A stretch of 64,000 bases of DNA from Hyalella azteca (Eukaryota; Arthropoda; Malacostraca; Amphipoda; Hyalellidae), in the NCBI RefSeq assembly GCF_000764305.2, contig NW_025939678.1:62001-126000 (forward strand), in the 5' to 3' direction. Made by a program: the position numbers and the translations under genes. Shown one piece after another: positions 34,894 through 45,511 of the stretch. The notes below the pieces were generated by a model that made no database searches, was not told where the DNA came from, and worked only from the letters and a program-made list of their open reading frames with translations. The number at the start of each line of letters is the position of its first letter. The first letter of the stretch is position 1.

Positions 34894-35260
34894 GAATTTA
34901 AAAGCAAAGAAAACACTAAGCAAATTCACCATATCGATATTGAAAACGTTTCGGAGCCCAGCTCCATCATCAGTTCGAAAAACTAAAAATGAATAAAATC
35001 ATATTATTATATCAAAATTCTAAGACAGACATAAAACCTAAACAAGACCTAACATTATATCGGAAAAACAGGACTCGATTGGAACAACTTTGATATAATG
35101 TTAGGTCTTGTTTAGGTTTTATGTCTATCTTAGAATTCTGATATGATAATATGACTTTATCAATTTTTAGTTTTTCGAACTGATGATGGAGCTGGACTTC
35201 GAAACGTTTTCAATATCGATATGGTGAATTTGCTTGGTGTTTTCTTTGCTTTTAAATTCC
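34894..35260. repeat. Large palindrome made of Penelope-type 3' sequence
   Basis: Arms 34894-35061 and 35092-35260 are nearly complementary, with a 30-bp spacer. Each carries the cgaactgatgatggagct ... cgaaacgttttc signature, also seen beside the Penelope fragment at 54.9-55.0 kb. This suggests two Penelope 3' ends in head-to-head arrangement. Confidence 0.7.
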
Positions 35261-35340
35261 ATGTGAACTCGCGATATGAGCAGACTGATAATATAAGTTC
35301 TTATCGTTTATCGTACAAAAATAACGTGGAGTAGCCAACT

Positions 35341-35435
35341 GTAGCACTCGATGTTTCGAGTAGCACTCGATGTCTCAAGTAGCACTCGATGTCTCGAATA
35401 GCACTCGATGTCTCGAGTAGCACTCGATGTGCCAC
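35341..35435 (+). repeat. 19-bp tandem repeat, five units
   Basis: The unit GTAGCACTCGATGTCTCGA starts at 35341, 35360, 35379, 35398 and 35417 with one or two substitutions per unit; the last unit diverges. There are no spacers, so it is not a CRISPR array. Confidence 0.9.
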
Positions 35436-35712
35436 TCGAATAATTATAATCTTAAATTTGATTTTTCATAAACTCAATTGGTTTTCCTCAAAGATTTGTT
35501 AGTCTGCTTGCTAAATTTGTTTCCTCTGTTTTTGTTTCCTTCGACTCGACAAGCTGGCGTTGGTTTGACATGGGACATTTCCAGTTGCCTCACCAGCTCT
35601 GGATTTGGCCGACCTCTCAGGCTCTTGCGCTTGAAACGAAGGAAGATGGTATTGCTATTGGGGAAGCTACAATGCTGTCCTATGTCAATCTCATTCTATT
35701 TACTGTAATTGG

Positions 35713-35914
35713 GACGCAATATTCACTAGACGTGATAGAGGTTGATGGGAGAATACTAGAGCTGAGTCAGCACGGATTACATCACTTGATAGATCACGGC
35801 TTGCGCCTACTATACTTAGGTCTCGATCGCGTGATCTATCACTTGATGTTATCCATGCTGACTCAGGTCTGGTATTTTTCCATCAATCTCTATCGCGTTT
35901 AGTGAATATTACGT
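35713..35914. repeat. Palindromic element related to the LTR-like repeats
   Basis: Arms of about 85 bp (35713-35798 and 35830-35914) are inverted copies. Each contains the caatattcactagacgtgat type of word found at 57.72 and 62.95 kb, and a tgatagatcacg core. It appears to be a fold-back derivative of that family. Confidence 0.65.
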
Positions 35915-35979
35915 CTTAATTATACTGAATAGAATGAGATGCCTGATTGACCCCGGACCATGCTATTGGATAATAATAT

Positions 35980-36385
35980 GTTCACTTTAGCTCAGATGGT
36001 AGAGAAATCTTGAGTGTGAATGTGAAATCCTCATTGCACAACCCCTTTTTGCATTATTGGAAAATTGCAACTGATTACTGAAATTTTGTGACTTAATATT
36101 ACAACTATTTTAGCAGTTACATAGGAGATAATTCATCTAACAGGAATATCATTGCTTAAAAAATGATAGGATGGCTCTTGTGTCTAAAAAGGAGATACGT
36201 AGATGCCTGTTGCAGGTAAAAGCCTCCTGACGCCTTCCTTTTTACTCTCAGATTGTTGGTTGAAAATGCAGAGATTGATGACAGAAGGGACCAGGTGAGA
36301 GCCTTGGTGGTGAGGCAGATTAGCATCCAGTTGTGATTCGAATGCGATTTCAACCTAATAGTGCCTCAAAATTATGAATTCGCAT
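35980..36385. other. Non-coding stretch with a tRNA A-box-like word
   Basis: tttagctcagatggtagag at about 35990 resembles a tRNA D-arm/A box, but no full cloverleaf or clear B box follows. At most it is a tRNA-derived SINE relic. Otherwise I see nothing here. Confidence 0.2.
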
Positions 36386-36387
36386 TA

Positions 36388-39077
36388 AACTCATTATTTA
36401 CGAACTCGCAGTGATGCCGATTATAACCTGCATGCAAGATCTCGAAATCAAGCTAAAAATCTGTCGCACCGCAATAAAAAACTTCAAAAAAATGTCAAAA
36501 ATGCAAAAAAGAATCCGAAAGCCTTTTTTTGTACGCTATTTCGAAGTGTAAGACAGACGACTGTATTTCTGATTTGAAAGTAGAACAACGAAAGTTTTCC
36601 TCTGATGAGGGCAAGGCTAACGTTCTTAATCAGTTCTTTAGCAGTGTGTTCACAGATGAGGACTTGAACAGTATTCCAGCTGTTGAGGAGCTCCCAGTCG
36701 GCTCAAAGTTAACAGGTTTTGAAATACACGAAGAGGTTCTCAAGCGCCTGGTCGCTCTAAATCCCAACAAGTCATGTGGACCAGACGGTTTCCACACTAG
36801 CTAGATTGCTCTAAGAATCAGCAACCGTCCTGGCCGGCCCATTGACAGTGTTCTTTCAAAAAACCTCAAACAAAGTAACTTTGCTGGCTGACTGGAAAGA
36901 AGCTCAAGTAACACCATTGCACAAAAATGGTGACAAAAGTAGCCCTGGTAACTATCGCCCTGTAAGTCTGACAAGTGATTTTGTAAGGTAATGAATCTGT
37001 TGTGAGGGATAGGATTATCGATCACTTGACTGTTCACCATCTTCTATCAGACTGTCAACATGGCTTTATTGCCGGTATATCCTGCACCACTAACCTCTTG
37101 TCTACGCTGAACGATTGGACTCACCTGCTGGGCGAAAAGGAGCCAGTGGATGCATTGTACCTCGATTTTGCCAAAGCATTTGACGCAGTTCCGCATGAGC
37201 GGCTGTTGCGTAAAGTGAAGTCTTTGGTAATAGAGGGAAACGTGCTCCAATGGATCGGGGATTTTCTAGTAGGTACATGGCAACGTGTCAGTATTAACGG
37301 AACTATGTCAGAATGGATATCAGTGTGCAGTGGCGTGCCACAAGGAAGCGTTCTTGGCCCTGTTTTTTCGGTGTTTTTACAAACGATCTGCCTGAAGTAG
37401 TGTCAAACGTGTGCTCCATGTATGCCGATGACACCAAAGTTTATAATACAGTGAAGGATGCGTCAAATAAAGTGCACTTATAAGATGATCTTAACAGTTT
37501 AGTTAACTAGACTGGTACGTGGCAGCTGCGTTTTAATGCTCACAAGTGTAGAGTACTTCTTGGGAAGAACAATGAACAGTAAGATTACAGTATGAGAAGA
37601 CTGGTAGCAAGGAGATTGTAATGATTGAAAAGTCTACCGTGGAAAAAGATTTGGGAGTTAATGTCGACAAGGAGCTGAAATTTTCTAAGCATATTGAAAC
37701 ACAAGTTAATAAATCCTACAAACTTCTTGTGCTGATCAGACGCTCTTACGAGTTCCTATATGCAGAAGCGATGAAGCTGTTGTTTGTTGCTGTCGTGCGC
37801 CCCAACCTAGGGCTTGGGAACGCCGTGTGGTCACCATTACTTGAAGAGGACAAAAATTTAGTAGTGTTTATACACGTGCATTAAGGATAATTCCAGGCTT
37901 GAAGGGCGAGTCCTATGAAGAAAGATTATAGATTATGAAGCTTCCAATCCTCTGTTATCGACGTCTGCATGGTGACCTCATTGAAGCATACAAGTATACC
38001 CAAGGTTTATAGAAGGTCCCACACAGAGGTGGGCAGTAGCGCGCTACGTAGCGGCCGCTACATTTTCAGTTGCGGTAGCGGCACTTCTTTTAAGGCAATG
38101 TAGCGGTAGCACCGGCTACATATTTAAGTAGCGATACTAGGTTTTGCCGCTACAGCGCTACCGCTACATTTATAAATAAAGCCTTTAGAAAGTTTAGATT
38201 TTACTTAATGGTATTAAATATTATTTAAAAACCAGCATGATACATATATAATATAAATTACAGAATAAAACTGTATAAAAGATTTCGGTGTAATGTTGTC
38301 AACCTCAGCCTGTTACTAGTGTCAACATCTTATTACTTGTTAAGTTGTTACCAGTTACCACTTACAGGTATTTTTTCAAGTTTCAGTTTGCTTACAGTTA
38401 TTTTTATGTTTCACATTCCCTACATGGATGTCTACTTTAATCTACAAATCTCACAAATAATCCACATATATACAAACAAAAGACTGATTTTTTATATGTA
38501 TATGTGGATAAATTTTGAGATTGGTAGATTAAAGTAGACATCCATGCAGGGAAGGTAAAACATAAAAATAAGTGTAACTTTTATTTACTGTATCTAACCC
38601 GTACAAGTTCGGTTAGGTTAATTGCAATAAAGTTGCATTGATATGTTTTGAAAATGTTTTATTTTCATTAAATGTTTATGAGTAAATCCCAATAGCAGAA
38701 CAATAAATATTTAGAGATTTCCGCTAATTTTGGCCATTGTAGCGGCTAATGTAAGGGCGCTAAATTTTACTGTAGCGGTGGCGGTAGCGGTAGCGCCCGC
38801 TACATTTAGAGCATGTAGCAGTAGCGGTAGCGCCGCTACATTTCAAAGTAGTGCTGCCCAGCTCTGGTCCCAGAAGGATTACAAGAATTTGAAACACGAA
38901 CCAACACCAGAAGCCACAGGTGTCTTAAACTAAAAAAAACTTCGTTGTAACTCATCCACGCGACATTTCTTCTCGCTTCGAATCACCGACATGTGGAACA
39001 GCCTCCCCGATTGAATCGTTGACGTTCAGAGTATAAACGTGTTCAAGAACAGACTAGATAAAGCTAAGGAAAATATA
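36388..39077 (+). mobile_element. CR1/Jockey-type LINE, 5'-truncated and broken, interrupted by a hAT MITE
   Basis: The copy starts inside the endonuclease-RT linker. Plus-strand segments give the order of a non-LTR reverse transcriptase: GKANVLNQFFSSVFTDE, LNPNKSCGPDGFH, NYRPVSLTS, QHGFIAGISCTTNLL, YLDFAKAFDAVPHERLL (motif A), SGVPQGSVLGPVF (motif B), YADDTKVYN (catalytic YADD) and the thumb, EKDLGVNVDKELKFSKHIET. Frameshifts and stops occur near 36.80, 36.99, 37.38, 37.48 and 37.86 kb. The 3' end (caagaacagactagataaagc) is at about 39.03-39.08 kb. The insertion at 38024-38866 is excluded. It cannot be active. The family assignment to CR1/Jockey rests on motif style only. Confidence 0.88.
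38024..38866. mobile_element. hAT MITE nested in the LINE, 8-bp target duplication
   Basis: Termini are CAGAGGTGGGCAGTAGCGC at the left and (complement) CAGAGCTGGGCAGCACTAC at the right. The target duplications are GTCCCACA (38016-38023) and GTCCCAGA (38867-38874), and the LINE sequence resumes exactly after them. Both ends hold many copies of gtagcggtagcgccgctac-like words; the middle is a fold-back (38385-38478 against 38490-38580). 843 bp, non-coding. Confidence 0.88.
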
Positions 39078-39079
39078 TA

Positions 39080-39264
39080 GAATAAAATAGAATAGAAGTG
39101 TCGGCACTGAAGAAATAGGCCCATGGCCTGTTGCCGATTCTTGAATTTTTCGTGACTTGATTCACAAGGGATCCGGGTTTGGAATCCGATCTTTCCATAA
39201 CTGACGATTGAATGAGATAGCTGCTTGACTTATTGCCTGGTCCGTAATTTGCTAGGCATTTTAA
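39080..39264 (-). mobile_element. LINE 3' tail fragment, minus strand
   Basis: It begins with an aataaaatagaatag simple tail, then agtgtcggcactgaagaaat and the conserved tail. It sits tail-to-tail against the plus-strand LINE ending at about 39077, and its own 5' end is truncated at about 39264. Confidence 0.75.
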
Positions 39265-40860
39265 GACTGAACATATAACATATTGATCTCGGCGCTGAAG
39301 TGTAGGCCTGATGTGGCCTGTCGCCGATTCTTTTCCTTTTCGTGCCTTGCTCACAGAAGATCTAATATCGTTTCATTTGACCGGATCTTTTCATGACTGA
39401 CGATAGTTTCAAGTAGCTACTAGACTTCCACCGGGTTTGATATGGTGCTAGGCATTTCAAATCTGAACATATATTTTTCCATAGCTTTATCTAGTCTGTT
39501 CTTGAACGCGTTCATACTTGGAGCGCCAACGATGTCATTGGGAAGGCTGTTCCACATGTCGGTGATTCAAAGCGAGAAGAAATTTTGTCGCGTGGAGAAG
39601 TTGCAGCGCAGTTTTTTATTTTATAGCCGTGGCCCCTGGTATTGGTTCTTGTTTCAAATTCTAGTAATCCTTCGGGGACCTTGTATAAACCATGAGTATA
39701 CTTGTATACTTCAATGTGGTCCCCACGCAGACGTCGATAACTGAGGCTTGGAAGCTTCATAATTTTCAATCTTTCTTCACAGGACTTGCCCTTCAAGCCT
39801 GGAATTATCCTTGTTGCTCGTCTTTGAACATTCTCAATTAAATTTCTGTCCTTTTCAAATCTCGGTGACCACACAACAATTCCAAACTCTAGATTCGGGA
39901 GCACGACAGCAACAAACAACTGCTTCATCGCTTCTGCATCTAGGAACTCGTATGAGCGTCTGATTAGTCCAAGAAGTTTGTTGGATGTGTTAGCTTGCGT
40001 TTCAACATGCTTAAAAAATTTCAGCTCCTTGTCTACATAAACTCCGAGATCTTTTTCCACACTAGACTTTTCAATCATTACTCTCTCGTTGCAACCATGT
40101 CTTCTCATACTGTAATCTTGCTGTTCATTGTTCTTCCCGAGGTAGCTTCTTTCCAGTCGGACGGCAAAGTTCCTTCGTTCAAGGTTTTTTGAAAGAATAC
40201 TGTCAATGGGCCGGTCAGAACGGTTGCTAATTCTTTGAGCAATCTGGGATGGAAGCCGCCTGGTCCACATGACTTGTTGGGATTTAGAGCTACCAGGCGC
40301 TTGAGAACCTCTTCGTGTTTTTTAAAACATGTTAGCTTCGAGCCGACTGGGCGCTCCTCAATATCTGGAATACTGTTCAAATCCTCATCTGTGAACACAC
40401 TGCTGAAGAACTGATTAAGAACGTTAGCCTTGCCCTCATCAAAGGAAATCTTTCGTTGGTCTACTTTCAAATCAGATATACCGTCCTTTGACTTGCACTT
40501 CGAACTAGCGCACAAAAAGAAGGCTTTCGGATTATTTTTTGTATTTTTAGCAACATTTTTTTCGAAGTTCTTTACTGCAGTGCGACAAACTTTTTAGCTT
40601 AATTTCGAGCTCTGGCATACAGGTTATAATCAGACTCGCTGCAAGTTCGTAAATAACGCTTCTATGCTTCTTTCTTGGTCTTTAGCTGAGTCTTAACTGC
40701 ACTGTTCATCCACTGGGACTTTTTGACTCCTCCAATCGTAATGTTGGCTACACAGGCATCAATTGCAGACATTACCGTGTCTTTGAGAAACGACTATGAA
40801 TCAGCCACACTCATGTCCTTAATACAGTCCGAAATATTCGCCGCATTCACCGTTTCACGG
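39265..40860 (-). mobile_element. CR1/Jockey-type LINE, second copy, minus strand, internally deleted
   Basis: On the minus strand, from about 40860 down, it encodes the endonuclease end (KKSQWMNSAVKTQ), then KANVLNQFFSSVFTDEDLNS, LNPNKSCGPGGFHPRLLKEL and FFQKTLNEGTLPSDWKEA. It then jumps directly to the thumb (EKDLGVYVDKELKFFKHVET, NVQRRATRIIPGLKGKSCEE) and the C-terminal FESPTCGTAFP region. The catalytic RT motifs A, B and C are all missing through a single internal deletion near 40.14 kb. It shares the conserved 3' tail and is dead. Confidence 0.88.
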
Positions 40861-41025
40861 TGTATGGTAGCTATTTTTAACCATCGTCAGTTCGGAAAAA
40901 ATCCGGTCGAAGGACCTGTTTATAGATCTCCTGTGGACAAGTCACAAAAAGTGCAAGAATCGGCGACAGGCCACGTCAGGCCTATTCTTCAGTGCCGACA
41001 TCACTATGATATTGTATGATATGAA
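40861..41025 (+). mobile_element. LINE 3' tail fragment, plus strand
   Basis: It contains ccatcgtcagttcggaaaaa, a cgacaggccacgtcaggcct-type word and cttcagtgccgacatcact, then a simple tgatattgta tail. It directly abuts the 5' end of the minus-strand LINE. Confidence 0.7.
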
Positions 41026-43828
41026 TATGATAAAGCTCCTACTATGCCATTCTGGCATGCATAAAACTTCCAACCATAGCAGACAAAAAAGGGATTCTTC
41101 AGATGCAGTTTATTTCTAATTGCATGATATGGCTCAAAACTTTGTTCAATATACTATGTGAGTGGATACCGGGTTCTGACACCTCCACAGGGAGGTCAAT
41201 AAAAAACTCTCGTCTGCCACAATACTTGCAACCAGGATTGGAAATATTTTGTTTTTTTAAAATATCACATCTATTATATCTAGTTACAGGATATTTTATG
41301 CAGTGTAATTAACTCGCGTGGTTTCGACGCAAACGCAACTGACTTTCTCTGGGAAGAGGGTTCATGTACATTGTACATGATAAGTAACTATCTAGTCATG
41401 AAAATTTGTTTGCGAAAGTGTCAAGGGAGCAAAATCCGTAAAAAAAAACATTTGATCAAGGCACACTGTTAAACTTCAGAGGGAGAGAGCCAGTGTTTCT
41501 GAAAAATCAAACTTTAACCAACAATTTAACCAAGTAAAGACTAAGCCATTGATCACAAATTTTCGCGTTCTACTTCTTCTAGTTGGTGTTTTGAGGGAGC
41601 TTTGTAAACGCGTCCATGTAACACCAAGAAATGAAGTAGCATCGGGTGCATTACAACTCACATACCGTAGCTGAGAAATAATTTTCAAGAAACAGTGCAC
41701 GGAAAAGAAACTGGTAACAGTTCATAATATCTCGAATATTTAATAAAAAGTACTATTTCATGAGAACTTGGTAATTTATACCAAGATTATGTTTCAACAA
41801 AATTAAAAAAAGAATTTCAAGTGAGGTATTGCTACATGAGATTGCAATTATTTCAAATACGTTATAATTTACGAGAATCAAAATACTTCAGAAGTAAGGT
41901 GCTAGAACTGACAAGTTTCTTTCTTCGTTCCCATGCTTTGGATTAACTCATAACACTTTAACTAACCAGTTTAAGATTAATTAGGCTGATAATGATTGAA
42001 GTATGTGTTGAGTTTATTTGGATTAAAAAACACTTGGCAGAGCCAGAACTACTAAAATAGATAATTAATATGTGGAACAAAAATAATGTCAAAGTTCAGA
42101 ATAATTAGTAGAATTGAGTATATAGTGATAACGGTTTGGAGTCTTCAAGACTAGGCAGGGCCTCTATTTCGACACATAGTCGTGCTGTCCCTCATACATG
42201 AAAACGCTGAGATTTATTTTACTATATTTCTGTTATCAAAAAGTTGTCAAAAATTATCGATGAATTATTTTCACTTTTTGGTTGGAATACATGAAGCCCT
42301 TGAAATGCAACGGTTATGATTACTTCTGTCTATCTATTGTATAGATTATTTCTATACGGAAGCATTACAAATGCTTAAAAACGAATCTTCCAGTCCTCAT
42401 GACAGGCATCATTTACTCGTAATTATCTCTTCGTAGAATAATCTTGCAAAATAAGAAACATGTTTTGATGCATTTTAGCGTTGATAATTGTACTACTAGG
42501 TTTTTCTACTAGGTTTCTCCTCTAACATACTAGGTTTTTCAACCAGACCCAAGAATATCGTTGAAGTTCCCAAAAATGTTGATGCTCCCACTACAATGGT
42601 TGTTGTAATGATATTGATCATTATTGCTTGATGCCCAGCACAGTTGATGATCACTCTAATGCAAGCCTTGTTTATCCAAGTGTGAATGATGCTTGCATGT
42701 ACGGATGATGTACCTCGCTTGTCTAATGTAAATCGTTAAGATTTCTAGGTTTATTTTGCACCTCAATTTTACTCAAGAACATCTGCATGCATCGTTAGTA
42801 TCTCTTCTAATGAAGACGCTCAGTTTGCCATGGATACATTATTGCAAGTTTGTATTTGCTGTTTGGTGATCAGACGATATTAGTAACGACAAGTCGACAA
42901 GTCTCTGTGTACAAGACAGCGTAAGCCAGGCCCTGCGCTGCCGAAGCAATTGATCAAGGATTTGATCAAAGATTTTCCAAAGATTTTCCCTCATCGACCC
43001 AAAATACGTACAGAAAGCAAATAAGCTTGCCAATAATAAATTGTTTCCCATGACTTGGATTATTTATACATGGCTCAAAATATAACCCATCGCTTTGAAA
43101 ATGTTCACTTCCATTGCCACAAAATTGAATAACTTTATGGCGCCAAAAATCAAATCACGGCTTGGGAAATTGATATCTTTGCACTTGATATTTTGCACTT
43201 GATATGGAGCCATATAGTGGCAATGCAAGTATTTGCATAGATAAGATCTAAACCAATTTGGAAATGAGTTTATTATGTTCACGATGTTCAATTTTCGTTC
43301 TATAGTGTTTATGAATCTTTTTAATTGGAAGTTCAATTGTATTCTTGCTAGTGGCATGAATTTTACACACGATTGTTTCAATTTTTTTTTTCATTTCTAC
43401 CGCCGTATGTCACTCTCCGGGAACATAACTTATCCGGGAACACAACTTAATTATTCGTAAGCTATGAACTGTAGCAAGCTAAGGACGTTAGTACGCAACA
43501 GAGAACATTTTAAAGTTTTTGTTCGTGGCGGCAACCGTCAGTGCAAGTCATTTTACGCTCACTAGCAACGTATCCTTTTGGGAAGTAGGCTTGTGACAAA
43601 TGACAATATTGCTCCGGTTACTCATGTCAGGCGGTAGAGGGTTAAGCTCCAAGATTTAAATTAGCCGAACTGGCGCTCCTAATCATAAAGAAAGAGGGGT
43701 GGATAGCTAAAGGTAAGCATAGCCCAAATCCACTGTGCGATTCATATACCTTTCCGAGCGTAACGCAGCCGGGCATCTTCACGGCTTTTGACACAAAGCG
43801 CCCACCACAACAGCGCAGTTCAGTCACA

Positions 43829-43913
43829 GGCCGGAGCTCAACAGGCCCTACCGAACCGAACCTAACCTGCGAGGCTGCGCCTCTGTTGCGGTAGGGCCTG
43901 TTGCGCTCCGGCC
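43829..43913. repeat. 25-bp-arm GC-rich hairpin
   Basis: Arms 43829-43853 and 43889-43913 (ggccggagctcaacaggccc..., one mismatch) are separated by 35 nt. The predicted stem is very stable in AT-rich DNA. Confidence 0.85.
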
Positions 43914-45464
43914 AGTTGTGCTCTGGCGCTGTGAAGCAGTGGCTGTGTTGTGCAAAGCGGATTTACTGTTAGCCGGAGTTACCCACAGCTCATTGATCTG
44001 AGGCTATGTGTAGATATTGCATGCTGATGGTTGGCGTTGGGTCCAGGGCCTGTTTATGAGTCAATTTTGTTACCCACGGCTGCGCTCCCAGAAAGAGCAT
44101 GATTGAGCAAGAGCATGAGCAAGAAAGAGCCTGATGTAAGCTGAAGAGCGCGGCAGGTGTGCTTAAGCAGACAAGTGTTCTAGCATCAAGCGCTGAAATC
44201 TTTCTGATGTCTGCCATTTAGTAGCTGTCTGAGTATTTAGCATTTAGGCCTCTATCGCTCGACTGGAGAAAGTTGATTTTTATCAATTGTGAAGGCTATA
44301 GCTGAACAGCCTAGTTGCGAATTTAATCCTTGAATTAAATTCTTATTTTGATGTACGCAAGTCAAAAAGAAATGATTCACAGAAAATTTCGATTGTGAAA
44401 CTCACATAGGCCCAAAAATTTAATACATTGAGTTAACAGCGCAATTTTTTCCAATTTTAGTGCGAGCAGAATTTTTTTGTAGTTAAGTTAAGTTACAGCA
44501 ATCCTAAAAGAATAAGTTGACCTCGGTTTTACTAAGTAACCCTAGGTTTGGAGTTTTCTACTGATGAGATTCATGTCAGGCACTTGGCATGAAATAGGAG
44601 AAAATAAATGAAAAAGTAAAATTAGTATTATTTTGAATGAATTGTCTTCGAATTAAACCGTTATATATCTTATTAATTTCGTTAATCGAATATTTTAAAG
44701 TGAAACAATCAGCGAGTCGGACGCGGATTACGAAAAAAGATAATGCAGAGTAGCCTGTGAAGTCAAGTGTCCAGAGACACAGGTGTCTTAAGTCTGCAGC
44801 CTCTGCTCATGAGAGTATTGTGACTTGAGAGGCTACACCCCAGTATGCCGCTGCCTCCACACTTACGGCTGAAGGTTGAGGCTTGCTGGGAGGTAGCTTC
44901 AATGAAGAATGTTCTGACTTGGTGGTAGGCGGTAGCTGCCGGATTTACGGCGCTAAATCTTTAAGCAATTTCGAAATTCAGTTGTTTGCCTGGTTACGTT
45001 GAGAGTTGGACCCAAGGCTAGTTTAACACGTTGAATGCGATACGACCGACTGGTGGGTCGTTCCTGATTTCCCACTGGTGGGCTCGTTGCTGATCTGCTT
45101 ATTAAAATAAGCGGAATAGATAAAAGATCCCCAAAGTTGGTATTATTGCAATTTTTAGCATTTGGTGTTTATAATAGAATGTAAAAGTTCGAAATAATAG
45201 AAAATGTGTTTAACCATTGTATTTGAATAACAGAAAAACATATTATTTTAAATTGGAAGGTTCAATTAGAACCCAATCCGAATTGCACCAGCGAGCAGTC
45301 GGCAGTTTAGGTAACCGCATTTAAAGTGTTAAGAGCTAAATTTGTGGCCAACGGCTACGCTCCCAATTGTGTGGTACATTTTTACTACTACCTCTCCTGT
45401 CTCCGACGATGCGCACTTGCCTGCACACGGCGGCCTCATCACTGTACAGGCAAGTGTGTATGTA

Positions 45465-45511
45465 AGTATGTTGCTGCGTATCACCACGGAGTCGATACGC
45501 AGCAACATACT
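45465..45511. repeat. Perfect 18-bp-arm hairpin
   Basis: Arm AGTATGTTGCTGCGTATC (45465-45482), 11-nt loop, exact complement 45494-45511. A second, imperfect hairpin (gcacttgcctg / caggcaagtg) lies immediately upstream at about 45415-45457. Confidence 0.9.

Noticed and set aside
35341..35435. Regular direct repeats that might suggest a CRISPR array
   Set aside because: Units are contiguous 19-mers without spacers, in a eukaryotic context; a minisatellite.
35478..35902. Two overlapping plus-strand open frames
   Set aside because: The second part lies in a palindromic repeat and no motif is recognisable; not a gene.
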